64,000 bases of DNA from Mixophyes australis. Its lineage: Eukaryota > Chordata > Amphibia > Anura > Limnodynastidae. Shown here one piece after another: positions 46,645 through 58,547 of this stretch. Each line of letters begins with the position of its first letter. Positions within the stretch are counted from its first letter, which is position 1. The translations under genes and the position numbers were made by a program. Where the stretch lies: positions 61,894,789 to 61,958,788 of the forward strand of contig JAVHZZ010000003.1 in assembly GCA_036250195.1 (NCBI GenBank), given 5' to 3'. The notes beneath the pieces are model-generated. The model had not been told where the DNA came from, ran no database searches, and worked only from the letters and a program-made list of their open reading frames with translations.

Positions 46645-46985
46645 CTGCAGGGTGAGCTTACTCTGCCACCCTGTCCTCATTTCTACCAGTGGTTTTACGA
46701 ATTCTTTTTCGGGTTCCTTTTACCAACCATATCCTGTCATTACTGACCACTCCTACTGGTGCACTCGGCCAACAGACACTTGCTGGTGAGTTGTTTCTGC
46801 CACCACCATGCTTCTTTATTGTCTCCTGAAACCACTACTTCTTAGTATCGTGTATGGCTGCTGCAGCACATATTTGCTGATGACTCTGGCTGGCTTCTCC
46901 AGACTGCGTATTTAGGATCAGGACTGCAGGGTTGCAGTCAGTTTGTTTAACCTTTATCTGTAGGTCACAGGACTACAGCAGATAA
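46645..46985 (-). mobile_element. LTR fragment (family of 36542-37557)
   Basis: 'gagcttactctgccaccctg' at the left and 'ggtcacaggactacagcag' at the right parallel the LTR at 36542-36950, with internal divergence. The intervening 46331-46644 is unassigned. Confidence 0.45.
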
Positions 46986-47039
46986 TTGGCATTGTGTAGG
47001 TTCTTAAAAGAAGTGGGGTGTGTATTGATCATATGTAAT

Positions 47040-49235
47040 GGCTCTTTTAATAGGTGCATATCACTATGAGCTATTCTTATTGTTGACTTGTAAGGCATCA
47101 GTGTTCTACAGTGTGAGACAGTGGGGAACACAGGATATACATAAAACAGTGCTATACAAGCTAGACAACATAAAGGCACAACAGAAAACAAAGATAAAGG
47201 ATAAGTTTGCTCATACAAGAGCTTACAATCTAATTGGAAGAATGAACAATTGAATATGAGGAGTGAGTGTGGCTCAGAGTGGATATTAGAAACATTGTGT
47301 GTGCACAGGTGTGGGTAGTGTATGTGGGAGTAAGGTAAACTTTCAGAGATCATTTAAAGATTTGAAGGCTTTGGAAAAGTCTGATCCGATGTGGTAGGGA
47401 ATTCCATAAGTGGGTAATAGCACAGAAACCTTGAAGCCGGGCGTGAGAGATGGCAACCAGAGGCTAGGTGCAGGTCAGAGGTAGATCTAAGAGGTCAAGA
47501 AGGAGAGCACTTTGAGATGATATTTGGGATGTGTGAAGGTCTGGTTTTATTAAGGGCTTTGTAGGTGAGAGCAAGTCATTTGAATTGGATTCTGGAGGAC
47601 ACATTGAGCTAGATGGATTAAAGCGGGGATAAATGGGGGAGAGAGGAATGCGAGATAGGAGTAGATTGCAGTAGTGGGAAATGAGAGAATGGATAATATT
47701 TTTGTAGCATCTTGGGTAAGAAAAAGATGTATTCTGGCAATATTCTGAAGTTGGAAATTACAGGATTAGGAGAGAGTCTAGATGTAATGATTAAAGAAAA
47801 GATGGAGTGCATGGTGGCACAGGAGTCAACCTTGCTGTCACATAATGCCGGGCTAATGCGTTTGATTCCAATTAGTGTCCTATCTGTGTGTTGAAAGCTT
47901 CAATAGAGCAGAGACTGATGTGAATGACTACATATCCTCTGTACAGCTCTCTGTAATATGATTTGTGCTATATAAATAAATGCTAATAATTGTGACACCA
48001 AGACAACAGATCTGAGAGACTGATGAAATTGTGGTGTATTGATAATGAGGAAGATTTGAGGGAAGGAGGGAAGATGAGCTCAGTTTTGGACATGTTGGAT
48101 GTATTGAGACATCCAACTGGAGATGGCAGAGATACCTTTACATGAGAGAGTACAGAATGGGAGAGGTCAGGGGAGGACCAGTAGATTTAGTTGTCGTCAT
48201 TGTAGAGGTAGTACTGGAGGCTGTAAGTCAATTAGTTAACCAAGAGAAAAGGTGTACAGTGAGTAAAGCGGACAACCGAGAACAGAGCCTTGTGCGTCCC
48301 TGACAGTGGAAGTGCAGAAAAAGATATGCCAAAGGTAGAGAGACTGAACGCGTGGTTTGATAGGAAATGAACCAGAGAGTAATTGTGTCATGCATGCCAA
48401 TGGAGTAAAGAATGTGGAGAAGAGAGTGATCAACAGTGTTGACAGCAGCAGAGAGGTACAAGGATGAGTATGAAAAAAAAATACCTCTAGACTTTGTTGT
48501 AATTAGATCATTAATCACTTTTGTGAGTGCAGTCTACGTAGAATGTTGGAGAAGAAAGACCAGTTGCATAAGGTCAAGAAGGGAGTCATTCAAGTAATTT
48601 GGAGGCAAAGGTCAGGAGAAAAATAGGACTGTATTTGGACAGAGGCTGGAGAAAGAGATGGTTCCTTCGGGATTGGTGAGATGATTGGTGTTTAAAGGAG
48701 GATGGAAATGCACCAGTGGAGTGAGACATATTAAAAATCTAGATCTAGATATAGATGTGGGCATGCCGTGGGGAACAGAGAGGCAAGAAGTTGGTATGGA
48801 ATAGGTTCAAGGTAGCAGGTCTGTAGGGCGAGATGAGTGCAGAGAATTGAGGGTGGATTGGGAAGTGGAGGAGAAGGTGGGTGTGGTATGCAGGATTTTG
48901 GCATGAGTGATTAGCTTGTTAAATGGTGTCAACTTTGTCTTTGAAGCAGGTGGCAAAATCATGGGCTCTGAGGGAGGGAAGGTGGTAAATAGGCAATGGG
49001 TGTTTAAAAGAGTTGGTAAATGTTAGGAAAGTTAAGTATTGTAACTTGGCATATGAAAGAACAGTGCTGAAAGATGAAAGGATGAATTTATAATGAAGAT
49101 AGTCTGCTTTGCACAGAGAAATCCTCCAGTGGTGCTTAGTGTGGTGAGGCTTTTGCAGGTGTTTGAATGAGACACGTAAGCAGATAGTGGGGTTTGACCA
49201 GGGTTAAGATGACCATCACCCATTAGGAGCAGAGA
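47040..49235 (-). mobile_element. Older L2-like LINE copy, degraded, 3' part
   Basis: On the minus strand a C-terminal GFCAITHLWNSLPHRIR-like stretch (about 47420-47350) corresponds to FFWVAPTLWNSLPRTIR of the 40.4-kb copy. An RT block reads YLSAAVNTVDHSLLHILYSI (about 48470-48400), and an upstream region ends at about 49235. There are many stops. A SINE (47813-47990) is inserted inside it. Divergence is clearly greater than between the other two L2 copies. Confidence 0.75.
47813..47990 (+). mobile_element. Internally deleted SINE inside the older L2 copy
   Basis: A head 'tggtggcacaggagtcaacc...gtttgattccaa' with a recognisable B box is followed by the tail 'gagcagagactgatgtgaat' and 'gctatataaataaatgc'. 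The central conserved block is missing. Orientation is opposite to the surrounding L2. Confidence 0.65.
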
Positions 49236-49699
49236 GAGAAAGAAGACATGCATCATCATCATTTATTTATATAGCACCAGCAAATTCCGTAGTGCTTTGC
49301 AATTGGGGACAAATATTAATAACACAATACTGGGTAATATTGATTAGGCAGCTATTGATTGGTCTGCTGAAATGTCTGAGGACAATTAAAACATTGCAAA
49401 GAATGGACATATGCCTGTGGAAACCCTGGTGGAGAGTCCTCTTACAGAGAGGTAAGAGGGCCCTGCTCGCAAACTTACAATCTTTCGGACAATGGGAGTT
49501 TGATACACAAGGGCATGTGCTACATCATATTGCACATTGGTCCAGCTAGAATACAAATATAAAAAGTATTGAATGGGCTGTATGATCAGTCACACAGCAA
49601 TTTTGGTCAGAGGGTTGTTTTCTTGTGTTAGCCGTGTAGAGGGTGGTAATAGGGTAACCTAGGTATGTTAAGATGGTGGTTGAGGAATATTATAAGCTT

Positions 49700-51550
49700 G
49701 TCTGAAGAGATGGGTTTTCAGAGGACACTTGAAGGTTTGAAGAGTAGAGGAAAGCCTTATTGTACGAGGGAGAGAATTCCACAACGTGGGTGCAGCCCGA
49801 AAAAATTCCTGTAACCCGGAATGGGATGATGTAATGAGTGGAAGAGAGATGCAGATTTTGTGCAGAATGGAGGTGTTGAGTTGGGAGATATTTTGATTGA
49901 GGAGATGTAAGTCGGTGCAATTTTATTGATGGCCTTGTATGTTAGTAGAAGAATTTTATATTGGATTTGTTCAAAAACAGGCAACCAATGTAGAGACTGA
50001 CAGAGTGGCTCAGCAGAGGAAGGTTTGCAAGGAAAATCAATCTAGCCGCTGCGGGCAAAATAGATTGTAGGGGAAGACCAGTAAGGAGGGAATTGCAATA
50101 GTCGTTGCGGGAGATGAGTGCACGAATTAAGGTTTTTGCAGTATCTTGTGTGAGAGAAGTGCGTATTCTGGAAATGCTTTTTAGATGTATGTAACATGAT
50201 TTAGATATAGAGACTATGTGGGGAGCAAAGGAGGGTTTTTATGGTCATGTTATCAACAGAAATAGAAATTTCAGACAGGAAGCCTTTTTGTTTTGGGTGG
50301 GAATATTATTAATTCTGTTTTTGAAAGATTGAGTTTGAGTTGGCGAGAGGACATCCAAGATGAAATGGCAGAGAGACAGTCAATAACGCAAGACAACACA
50401 GATGGTGAGAGATCAGGAGAAGATAGATAATTTTATATATCATCCGCATAGAGATGATACTGAAATGCAAAGGAGCTTATTAGTTTTCCAAGAGAAGTGG
50501 TATAAATAGAGAATAGCAGAGGACCTAGGACTGAGCCTTGTGGGACTCCAACTGATAAAGGAAGCGGAACAGAGGTGGATCCAGAGAAATTAAAACTGAA
50601 AGAGCAATTAGATAGGTAGGATGAGAACCAGGATAGGACAGTGCCTTCATGGCCTAGGGATTGTAGAGTGTGTGTGAGAAGAGAGTGGTCAATGCAGCAG
50701 AGTGATTCTGGAGAATTAGAAGGGAGTAATTGCCTTTAGATTTTGCTGTGATCAAGTCATTGACAACCTTGGTCAGCACAGTCTCTGTGGAGTGGTGTTT
50801 GCTGTAAGAAAGTGTGTGAGTTGAGTGTAGGTAATTCTCTCAAGAAGCTTGGAGGGGCATGGGAGCTGAGTGATGGAGCTGTAATTTGAGAGAGATTTTG
50901 GGTCAGAATTTTGTTTTTACAGAATAGGAGTAATCATTGTGTGCTTCAGATAGTGATTGAAAAATACCAGTATAGAGAGAGAGATTACAGATTTTACTTA
51001 GAGGTGGAATGATCACAGGAGACAGGAACCTACCAATTTGTGATGGTATGGGATCAAGAGGACAGGAGGTAGAGTAGGAAGATGAGAAGAGAGTAGAAAC
51101 TTCCTCTTCATTTGTGGGATCAAATGAAGAAAGGGTGTCAGAGGGTGCTACAAAGGAATTGAGCTGATTGCTGGTTGAGGGAGAGGATACCATTTCAAGT
51201 CTGATCTTATCATTTTTGTCTGTGAAATAGGAAGCAAGATCCTGGGTACTGATGATAGTCTGAGGGTTTGGGATGGAAAGGTTTAGAAGAGATTTAAATG
51301 TGTTAAAAAGGCATTTGGAGTTAGAAGTCTGAGCATAGATGAGAGATTGGAAGTATGTTTGTTTTGCAGTGTCCAGAGCACTTCTATAGGAGTGGTAGAT
51401 AGCAGTGTATGTGATGAAATAATCAGAGGTACAAGATTTACGCCAGTGACATTCTGCTTTACTAGAAAGTTTTTGCCGATTTCGTGGTACTTTAGTGTGC
51501 CACGGTTGACAACGAAGTCTATGCGGAGTATGAAGAGTAGCTGGAGCCAC
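49700..51550 (-). pseudogene. L2 reverse transcriptase pseudogene
   Basis: The longest piece (51550-50903) reads HSYRSALDTAKQTYFQSLIY, STQDLASYFTDKNDKIRLEM and STLFSSSYSTSCPLDPIPSQ. The catalytic YADD is present at 50439-50450 but is followed by I and then a stop, where the + strand copy has TQIY. C-terminal blocks resemble those of 40123-40524. It is not functional. Confidence 0.9.
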
Positions 51551-51674
51551 TTGATCGAGAGCAGTTGCTAGGGTTTGATGAAAATGAGGTACTACCCTAT
51601 CAGAGGAGGAGAATGCAGAAATTGGGGAGTGAAGGTGTTGGAGAGAGGTGGAAAACTGTTGAAAATCAATAGAG

Positions 51675-52375
51675 TTAATATTCCTGCAGGTATGAGGATG
51701 CTTGGAAGAGTTTAACAGTGGGAGGGTAAGTAACTGGGCATGAGCAAGTAGCTAATAAGGTGATGATGCAAGAGAAGGAAAGGAGTGTTAAGGAAATCAG
51801 AAACTGAGCACAGTCTAGAGAAAACAAGATCAAGACAGTGGTCATCCTGATGAGTAGCGGATTCAATTCACTGGGAGAGGTCAAGTGAGGAAGTTAGAGA
51901 GAATAGTTTGGAAGCAGCATTAAAACGTGGATTAGCAATAGTGATGTTGAAATCACCCATGATGATGGTGGGGATGTCAGTAGATAAGAAGTGAGGGAGC
52001 CATGCAGAGAAGTGTTCAAGAAATTGTTGGTGTGGTCCAGGGGGGTGATAGATGACAGCAACACGCATAGAGAATGGGTTAAAAATCCTAACATTATGAA
52101 CTTCAAAAGATGTGAAGGTAAGTGTTGGGACATTTGGTAGAACTATGAATGTGCACTGTGGGAAGAGAAGCAGTCCAACCCCATCTCCTTGTCTGCCTCC
52201 AGGTCTGGGAGTGTGAGTGAAATGGAGACCACCATGTAAAAGGGCTGCAAGTGAAGCAGTGTCTGATTGTGTAAGACAGGTTTCTGTTATTGCTAGAAAG
52301 TTGAGGTTGTTTGAGAGACAAGGTCGTATATGGAGGTAAATTTGTTACAAACAAAGCGTTCATTCCAAAGGGCAC
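51675..52375 (-). pseudogene. L2 AP-endonuclease pseudogene
   Basis: Frames carry AITETCLTQSD, the GDGVGLLL loop, VAVIYHPPG and MGDFNIT, the last being the catalytic GDFN motif of apurinic-type LINE endonucleases. Frameshifts separate the pieces. Confidence 0.85.
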
Positions 52376-52970
52376 ATTTAAAGGACTTTGGAAGAGATGG
52401 GAAGCAGATGATGGGATTGAGGTTTGCTGGATTTCGATAGCATTCAGATATGTGTGTGGGAGAAGTGAAGTGGACCTGGATCAGCTAATAGAAGCAGGAA
52501 GGAAGAAAGATTTTGGCGACAGGGTGAGGCTGTTAAACTTATTGAATTTAAATAGGAAAAGAGATCATGAGTGTTCACTAGGGGTGAGTGAAGCGATGAA
52601 GGGACAATGCGGACAGAGGTGTGTGTTGCAGGACGGGTGAAGGATGATATAGTCCTAAAGATAATGCCATGAAAGGAGAGTAAGAAGGATGATTTGTGAG
52701 TGAGGTTTGTTACTGCTTCTGTAAGATTGTGTGGTGGGTGGAGAAATGGAAACCGTTAATGGGTACAGACTAGAGAAGAGGTAAGAAGTGAAGGAGAAAT
52801 AATAATAATGTGGGAGGGAGAAATAGGATGCTGGAGAGAAAAGAGGAGTTTAGAGAGATGTGTGGTGAAATTGAGTAGGGAAACATAAAATAGTTTAGGT
52901 GCATGGTGAAGCGACTAGAGAGATGTAGATGAATATGGATTAGCTAGGGTACCTAGGCAAACAGAGGGAG

Positions 52971-55720
52971 GCTTTCCTAGTGCCTGGAAACACCCCTCCA
53001 AGCCTGGGGCACTGTATAATTGAGGTGGCTAGACCCTGCCACTACCAGGGTAAGATAAAACTTAACTTTTATTAAAAATCCAAAATACATGTATACATTT
53101 TTTACAGTAGGTGTACAGCCCTGAACAATGTATAAAGAAATTAACACTTTAGGCAATGCAGTGCCAGTTATTAAACCCCCCTGTGCCGCTATACTTGACA
53201 TTAACCCTTCCAGGGCTGCAGTACCAGACCCTAACTGTGTAGGTGGGGCCAGCCAGATATTAAGATTAGGGTACTAATCTTAATCCTAACACCCCTAACC
53301 CCTAAAAATAGTACTTACCTGTCATAAATGACAGGCGGCTCCGGCCATCGCCACCTTAAAGGGCAGTCACACTTGAGGATGACGTCATTTTCGGGAGCCA
53401 GCAAAACAGCGAATCGTCATCTGAAGACATCTGCATTCCGGTAAGTACTTCTTTTGGCAGGTCGCCCTCCTCTTCAGCCGGAGTCCTCATGTCGTCATGT
53501 CTTCTGTCGGGGTAGTCAGTACCGTAAATAGGTACTACACCCGGTCAGATCTATGTTTTCAAGTAAGAAAATTCCACGTTGATCATAATTCATACTTGAG
53601 ATGTCTACTGTATTTTCTCAATCGGATGGATACAAAAACCCCAAAATATATAGCGTTTGGAGATCAGCTAAACAATGGAAGTATGGAAATTAAATATGTG
53701 CCAAATTAATTAATGTTCCCCAGGGATGCTTCTTATATGTGCATAGGTAATTCTCTGCACTGTTCATTGAATAGAAAATGATGCTTAGGTGATGATCAAG
53801 AAGAGAGTTATGGCCTATACAGCATCTCTAACTTGTGGATCATACTGTAATTCACACCCTGGTGTGAATTCCAGCCCTCGCCTGTGTAAAGCATATACAC
53901 TGCTTCTCTGAGTGACCTCACAGGGGGGGTTCATGTATTATGGTACTGGCAGCTTATTGGAACCAAACACTTGGCTGGGGTAAACACACCACATCTGCCC
54001 AAGCCGCTTAGTCCTGCGAGAATGGGTAGTGAGGTACAAGCTGAAGTCAATGGACTGTAGAAGGTAAAATAGTTATGGCTGGCTTGACTCTTGATGGTTT
54101 CACTGAAGGGATGATTGCAGAGTAGGGAAAGCTGTGCAGTAATTCAGTTACATAAGGTGGTCTTACAATGATTAACCACTTATCACAGTATCACACACAA
54201 GTCACATAGGCTCAGATGAGCATTGTTTTGTGACACATCTGTGTGATGGTGTAACGCATGCATCCACCTATAAAACCTCCTTGTAATTTAGTAGTATTTC
54301 TATTTTATAAAGGTTTAATTATTTGGAAAATATGATCAATGCTGTAGTTGTAATATGACGGGTAAGATTTCTCTTTGCTGTGTCTGTAAAGATCTTTATG
54401 ATAGGATAAATGTTACATTTTTTTGTTTAAAGCTCTTTAATTCTTCTGTATAAGGTTACTTCCAATGGGAAGATAAATTTTTGTTTCTAAGCTTCATACA
54501 TATCGTATATGCTGCAACAATGTCATACATATGTATAAGTGCTTATATTCACTTGCTTGAAATACCACACACAATGTGAAGAATAAGTGAGAAACATGTC
54601 TTCACCATAAGTTCTCTGCATTATAGTTATCTTATGTACACAGTTTACATCTATTAAATGTTTTTGGTTTTTTTTATTTGACCTGTGTCAATTTTTTTTT
54701 TGTGTTCATGTATCGGTGTATTTGCTGCAATTTATAGTGGAGGGAGAGGAGCAACAGCAGCAGTGAAGCCTCAGGTCCAGTTGCAGGGAGAACATTTACA
54801 AGCTCCACCGAAGCGTCTTTGGGATATATGACACAGGCGATTTGCAAGTTCAGGCTTCCACCTCGTTCTGGAATCTCTGAAGATAGTGCAGAATTGGGCC
54901 CCTGATAAGCATCCCTACATCCAATTTCATCAGTAGTGACATGGAAGCACACATAAGGAGTCCCAGCACGCAAAAGCACACTGTCATGCTTGAGGCTCTG
55001 TTTGTACCCAGACTGGGTTGTGTCTCTGGAGTTGGCTGGTGACTACTTACAAAAAGCTGCCTGGGTGGCCTGATTATGCTCCTATGCATGTAAATGAAAG
55101 GACTGGTACAGGTGGTGATAGACTAGCAGAGGAGACCAGGCAGGAACTAGATTGCTGAATCGGACTGAAACAGAAATGCAGACTGCAGTGTCTGAGCTGG
55201 ACCAAGAAAACCAGGTTGGCATTTGAAGATTCCAACATTTCACTGGCAACAGGTAAGGGCTCCAGGAAGTCTTTTTATACTGGTTGTTGTTTTATGATTG
55301 GAGACTGCAGTCACCTGTGCTGAAGCAGCACTCTGAGTTGCTGAGATGGATCAGATGACTAGATCCAAGATGGCAGATCCCAGGAACTGATTTTGGAGGA
55401 AAACCTGGAGTGGAGGCTGCTATTCCCTGATTGGCTTAGAGGAATCATGTGACTGAATCCAAGATGGCAGCATCCATACACTGATTCTAAAGGGATCTCT
55501 GGAGTGGAGACAGACTTGGCAGCATCTTGCAGAGAGATCTGAAACCATCAGAGTCTGAGGACCGCAGGGTCAGCTTGGAAAGACAGTGGAGGGATAAGTG
55601 ACAGGACCTGAGAGCCTAGTGTATGACACACACCTATTGAGTCCCAGCACATGGAAGCACATATATGGAAAACATGTCGTTAATAGTTTCATATTATGAA
55701 AATGCCCCACTGCTAAAATG
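52971..55720. other. Non-genic stretch, probably repeat-derived
   Basis: No gene was recognised. Seen here: a small palindrome 'attaagattagggtactaat' (about 53262-53285); the hairpin 'cctgtcataaatgacagg' (about 53318-53335) with 'gtacttacc' and an inverted 'ggtaagtac' near 53440; and a direct repeat 'atccaagatggcag' at about 55362 and 55458 in GC-richer sequence (54700-55640) that may be an LTR remnant. 'gtcccagca' and 'atggaagcaca' blocks occur at both 54940 and 55635. Confidence 0.6.
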
Positions 55721-55756
55721 GCATCTTGTGGCCCACCCTTGGCTGTGAGTGGAACC

Positions 55757-55920
55757 TGTGGGGGTGGTGGGGGGGGGGGGGGGGTGTTTGTGGGGTTTGT
55801 TTGTTTTTTTTAACTTATTTTTTCTTTCTTTTTTCATCTTTTTTTTTTTTTTTTTTTTGTGGGGGTGGGGGGCTCCGCCCCTTCGTTGGTGGGGGGAGCA
55901 GGGTAGTGATTAAAAAAAAT
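55757..55920. repeat. G-run / T-run low-complexity tract
   Basis: A nearly pure G stretch (about 55757-55785), then T-rich runs including T22 (about 55837-55858), then another GGGGGTGGGGGG segment. Several G-quadruplex patterns on the plus strand are possible. Confidence 0.9.
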
Positions 55921-55989
55921 ACATACACATGATCACGTGATCGCAGTGCCGGCGTCCGTCCTCCTTCCTCTCTGCTCTGTTTACACTGA

Positions 55990-56072
55990 ATGTCGGGCAT
56001 GTCTTCATCAAGTCAGAGGACCAAGAAAGAAGACAGACGAGAAGAAAAGAAAATAAAGAAGCTAATAGAGAG
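55990..56072 (+). CDS. Possible orphan first coding exon (MSGMSSSSQRTKKEDRREEK...)
   Basis: Two in-frame ATGs (55990 and 55999) open a lysine/arginine/glutamate-rich frame that continues KIKKLIER and meets a strong GTAAGT-type donor at about 56073. CpG-richer DNA with TGATCACGTGATC lies just upstream. I do not recognise the protein. A following exon-like segment (about 56600-56658, between a 'cattccag' acceptor and a 'caggtagga' donor) does not continue in frame when joined directly. It may be the start of a transposon-encoded or degenerate gene, or coincidence. Confidence 0.25.
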
Positions 56073-56089
56073 GTAAGTAAAAAAAAAGG

Positions 56090-56260
56090 GAGGACAGCAG
56101 AAAAGCACAGTTTGAGGAAAAACGGGGGGAGAGGCACAGATTGAGGAAAAGGGGGGATAGAGGGACAGCATGAGGGAAAAGGGGGGAGAAAGGCACAGTA
56201 TGAGGAAAAAGGGGGGGATAGAGGGACAGCATGAGGAAAAGGAGGGAGAGAGGCACAATA
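56090..56260. repeat. Purine-rich ~31-bp tandem repeat, about 5 units
   Basis: Units of the type 'gaggcacagattgaggaaaa' plus a G run alternate with 'agggacagcatgagggaaaa' plus a G run. Variation between units is moderate. Confidence 0.85.
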
Positions 56261-56379
56261 GTGGGGACTATTTAAGATGGGGTGGTTTGGGGGCTACTGA
56301 ATGTGGGGGTGAGTTTGGGGAGAATGAGGTCTCTTTACTAAATGTGCCTATGAATTATTTAATGGCAGTGATGGTTGCG

Positions 56380-56560
56380 GGAAATAGGTATATTTCTGAA
56401 ATGTAAATACCATTAATTTATTGCTGGGGCTGTTTGTAGGGAGGGAAATAGGTTTAAATATTAAATGTGAATACTATTATTTTAATATTGGGGCTGGAGG
56501 AAGGCCTAATTATTAATTGTGGGTGGTATTGATTTAATGCTGGGGCTGGCTGTAATTTTC
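56380..56560. repeat. Degenerate ~75-bp tandem repeat, about 3 units
   Basis: The block 'ttaatttattgctggggctg' recurs as 'ttttaatattggggctggag' and 'gatttaatgctggggctggc', each following an 'aatgtgaatac'-like segment. Confidence 0.55.
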
Positions 56561-58060
56561 TAAATGTACCCATTCCAAATAGGGCCCCCAACATTCCAGG
56601 ATCCAGAGACGACGCAACTAAAGAAACCTGCAGCCACATGTGGTGAAAGTGAGAAGAACAGGTAGGAGAGAGCAGCAGAGTCTGTGAAATGTTGTGATTC
56701 TAGTGGGCCAATCCCAATTTTTGGTGAATGAACACAATGGTGTACACAACAATACAGGTTTTTTTTTCTGTAGGAGGGTGGCCTGGGCACGCCCAATGAT
56801 GCATAGCCACGGCCCCAATTGTATGAACACAATCAGTAGTTGTGCCGCCGCAAGCTTTTTTTTACATTCTCAACTATAAGGGGGCCCCATGAAGTTGTTG
56901 TACCGGAGCCCTGAATTCCTCTTGGCAGTCCTGACTGAATCTGTACCTGTTGCATCGGTGTGCTTGTCATGTCCGCGTTTTTCTATAGTAGTCTTATGTG
57001 TGCATTTTTACTTCCTCAAAACTTTTAGCATTTGAAGAGACCTAATTTATTTTCGAAGTAATTTGCAGTCACACGGTCAACTTGGTAACTGCAGACATTT
57101 ATCCTTTGGCCCTTTTATTTCTACAACATTAACCACGAAGATCTCCACCTTTTTTACTTGTTTATTTGGAGGAGGAGTGATTCGGCTGGTGCCTGGGTGA
57201 CAGCTGGTACCTGGCTGCCTGGTGTACCCAGTCACAGGGAAATGCTGTATGTACAGGCATTCAATGTATATTGTTACACTATATGATTTGCTTCTCCTCA
57301 TACACAGGTGCTGGACACAGAGGAGTGGATTCTGCCAAAGTGCTTGTATCCAGAAACAACTGAGTGCCATAAGATATACTCTTGGCTGAATTTTGATTAT
57401 ATTTAGGTGCTGGTTGCACAAGATTGTTGAAATGTTTAATAGATCTTTGCTATTTTTTTAAATTAATAAATGTTACGTTTTATTCTAAAGCTGATTGTTT
57501 TATTTTACGTATATTAAATTATTTTTTCTATAGTGCGCTGACATGACAGGAGGAAAGTGTCCTAATATAGTGTTAGTAATTGTGCTTGGACTCAACCGTA
57601 AAATCTGCAGAGAGATACGCAAAGCTCTAAATTAGCCATATCTGCCCTGCAGACGCAACTTGATGAGCCACTCAACATACACCCATCAGAATGCAAATTT
57701 GGTGATTTAATTGCATGTATTATCTCTTTTCTACATTGTTCCTGAAGCAGATGTCTGTTTATTGTCAATACACTGACTGGGCACTAGATGGAGACATATG
57801 ACCATAAAAATTATATATTCATTGTTGAGTTCAAACTTTGTGTTGAAAAAAAGAAAAGTATGTAAAGATGGTTGTTAGCTATTCCATGTGTTTTCTTTTT
57901 TCTGTGTCCCACATTCCTTCCTCTTCACCAGTCTGTGCCCACATGCCCTGATACTTGCCAGTCTTTATCAGACGTGACCCCCCCTCTCACTTGCTGGGCC
58001 TCTTCTCAGTCTACTGTTAAACCACTAACCTGTGCGATAAATAAACACGTGACAGAAATA
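56561..58060. other. Non-genic stretch with no recognised element
   Basis: A minus-strand frame of 114 codons (57077-57421) shows no known domain. The exon-like segment near 56600-56658 is mentioned with 55990-56072. The remainder is AT-rich. Confidence 0.6.
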
Positions 58061-58068
58061 AACACATG

Positions 58069-58256
58069 GGGGTAAATGTATTAACCTCCAGGCTGTTGAA
58101 CTCCCGCGAGTTCGCCGTCTTCAGCGCTTAAATTTAAAACGGCGCTGCCTTGTAAAGGGAAGTTTCCCTTTACAAGGTAGCACCACTTTAAATTTAAGCG
58201 CTGAAGACGGCGAACTTGCGGAAGTTCAACAGTCCGGAGGTTAATACATTTACCCC
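58069..58256. mobile_element. Foldback MITE: 188-bp near-perfect palindrome
   Basis: The left arm begins 'ggggtaaatgtattaacctc', and the right arm ends with the complement 'ggttaatacatttacccc'. The arms meet at 'aagggaagtttccctt' near 58163 with almost no spacer and about ten mismatches over about 94 nt. ATG-containing flanks give only a weak short duplication. It has no coding capacity. Confidence 0.9.
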
Positions 58257-58547
58257 ATGATGTGGTAACAACAATGCAAAGGAGAAATTGTTGCTACCAT
58301 AGCTGTAATTTACAGTAAGCGGAAGGCAGGAACATGATAGATCACTGGTTGAGCTGCATTTACCACTTTCCCAGTTCATTCTACATCTGTATGTAGCACC
58401 TAAAAGACTAGAGCTTTGTAACAGTATTCTCATTAATTGTTTTATAAGTTTCAGGTTCTAGTCTTCTACCCCTTCAACTATAACCTGTTTGAGTGCTGAT
58501 GAGTGAACCCGACTATGTGTGCTCAAGTCAGGCTACAGAAATGCTAC

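Larger units (their letters stand above)
49253..52970 (-). mobile_element. Near full-length L2-type LINE, degraded
   Basis: The 3' tail lies at the left edge (CATCATCATCATTTATTTATATAG) and the 5' region near 52970. Order on the minus strand: N-terminal region, AP-type endonuclease (AITETCLTQSDTASLAAL; GDGVGLLLF; VAVIYHPPGPHQQFL; IIMGDFNIT), RT (about 51500-50300), C-terminal region and tail. About 100 bp of unrelated sequence (about 49340-49443) interrupts the 3' tail. The exact 5' end is uncertain. Confidence 0.88.

Noticed and set aside
46355..46789. 144-codon plus-strand frame
   Set aside because: It lies in degraded LTR-derived or unassigned sequence, with no recognisable domain or splice context.
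53285..53310. CCCCTAACCCCTAA stretch resembling telomere repeat
   Set aside because: Only about two imperfect units; no extended (TTAGGG)n or (CCCTAA)n array.
53497..53709. 70-codon frame starting MSSVGVVSTVNRYYTRSD
   Set aside because: It begins at the edge of a hairpin-containing repeat and shows no domain; treated as chance.
57077..57421. 114-codon minus-strand frame
   Set aside because: No recognised motif or conserved pattern, and it is isolated in repeat-rich DNA.
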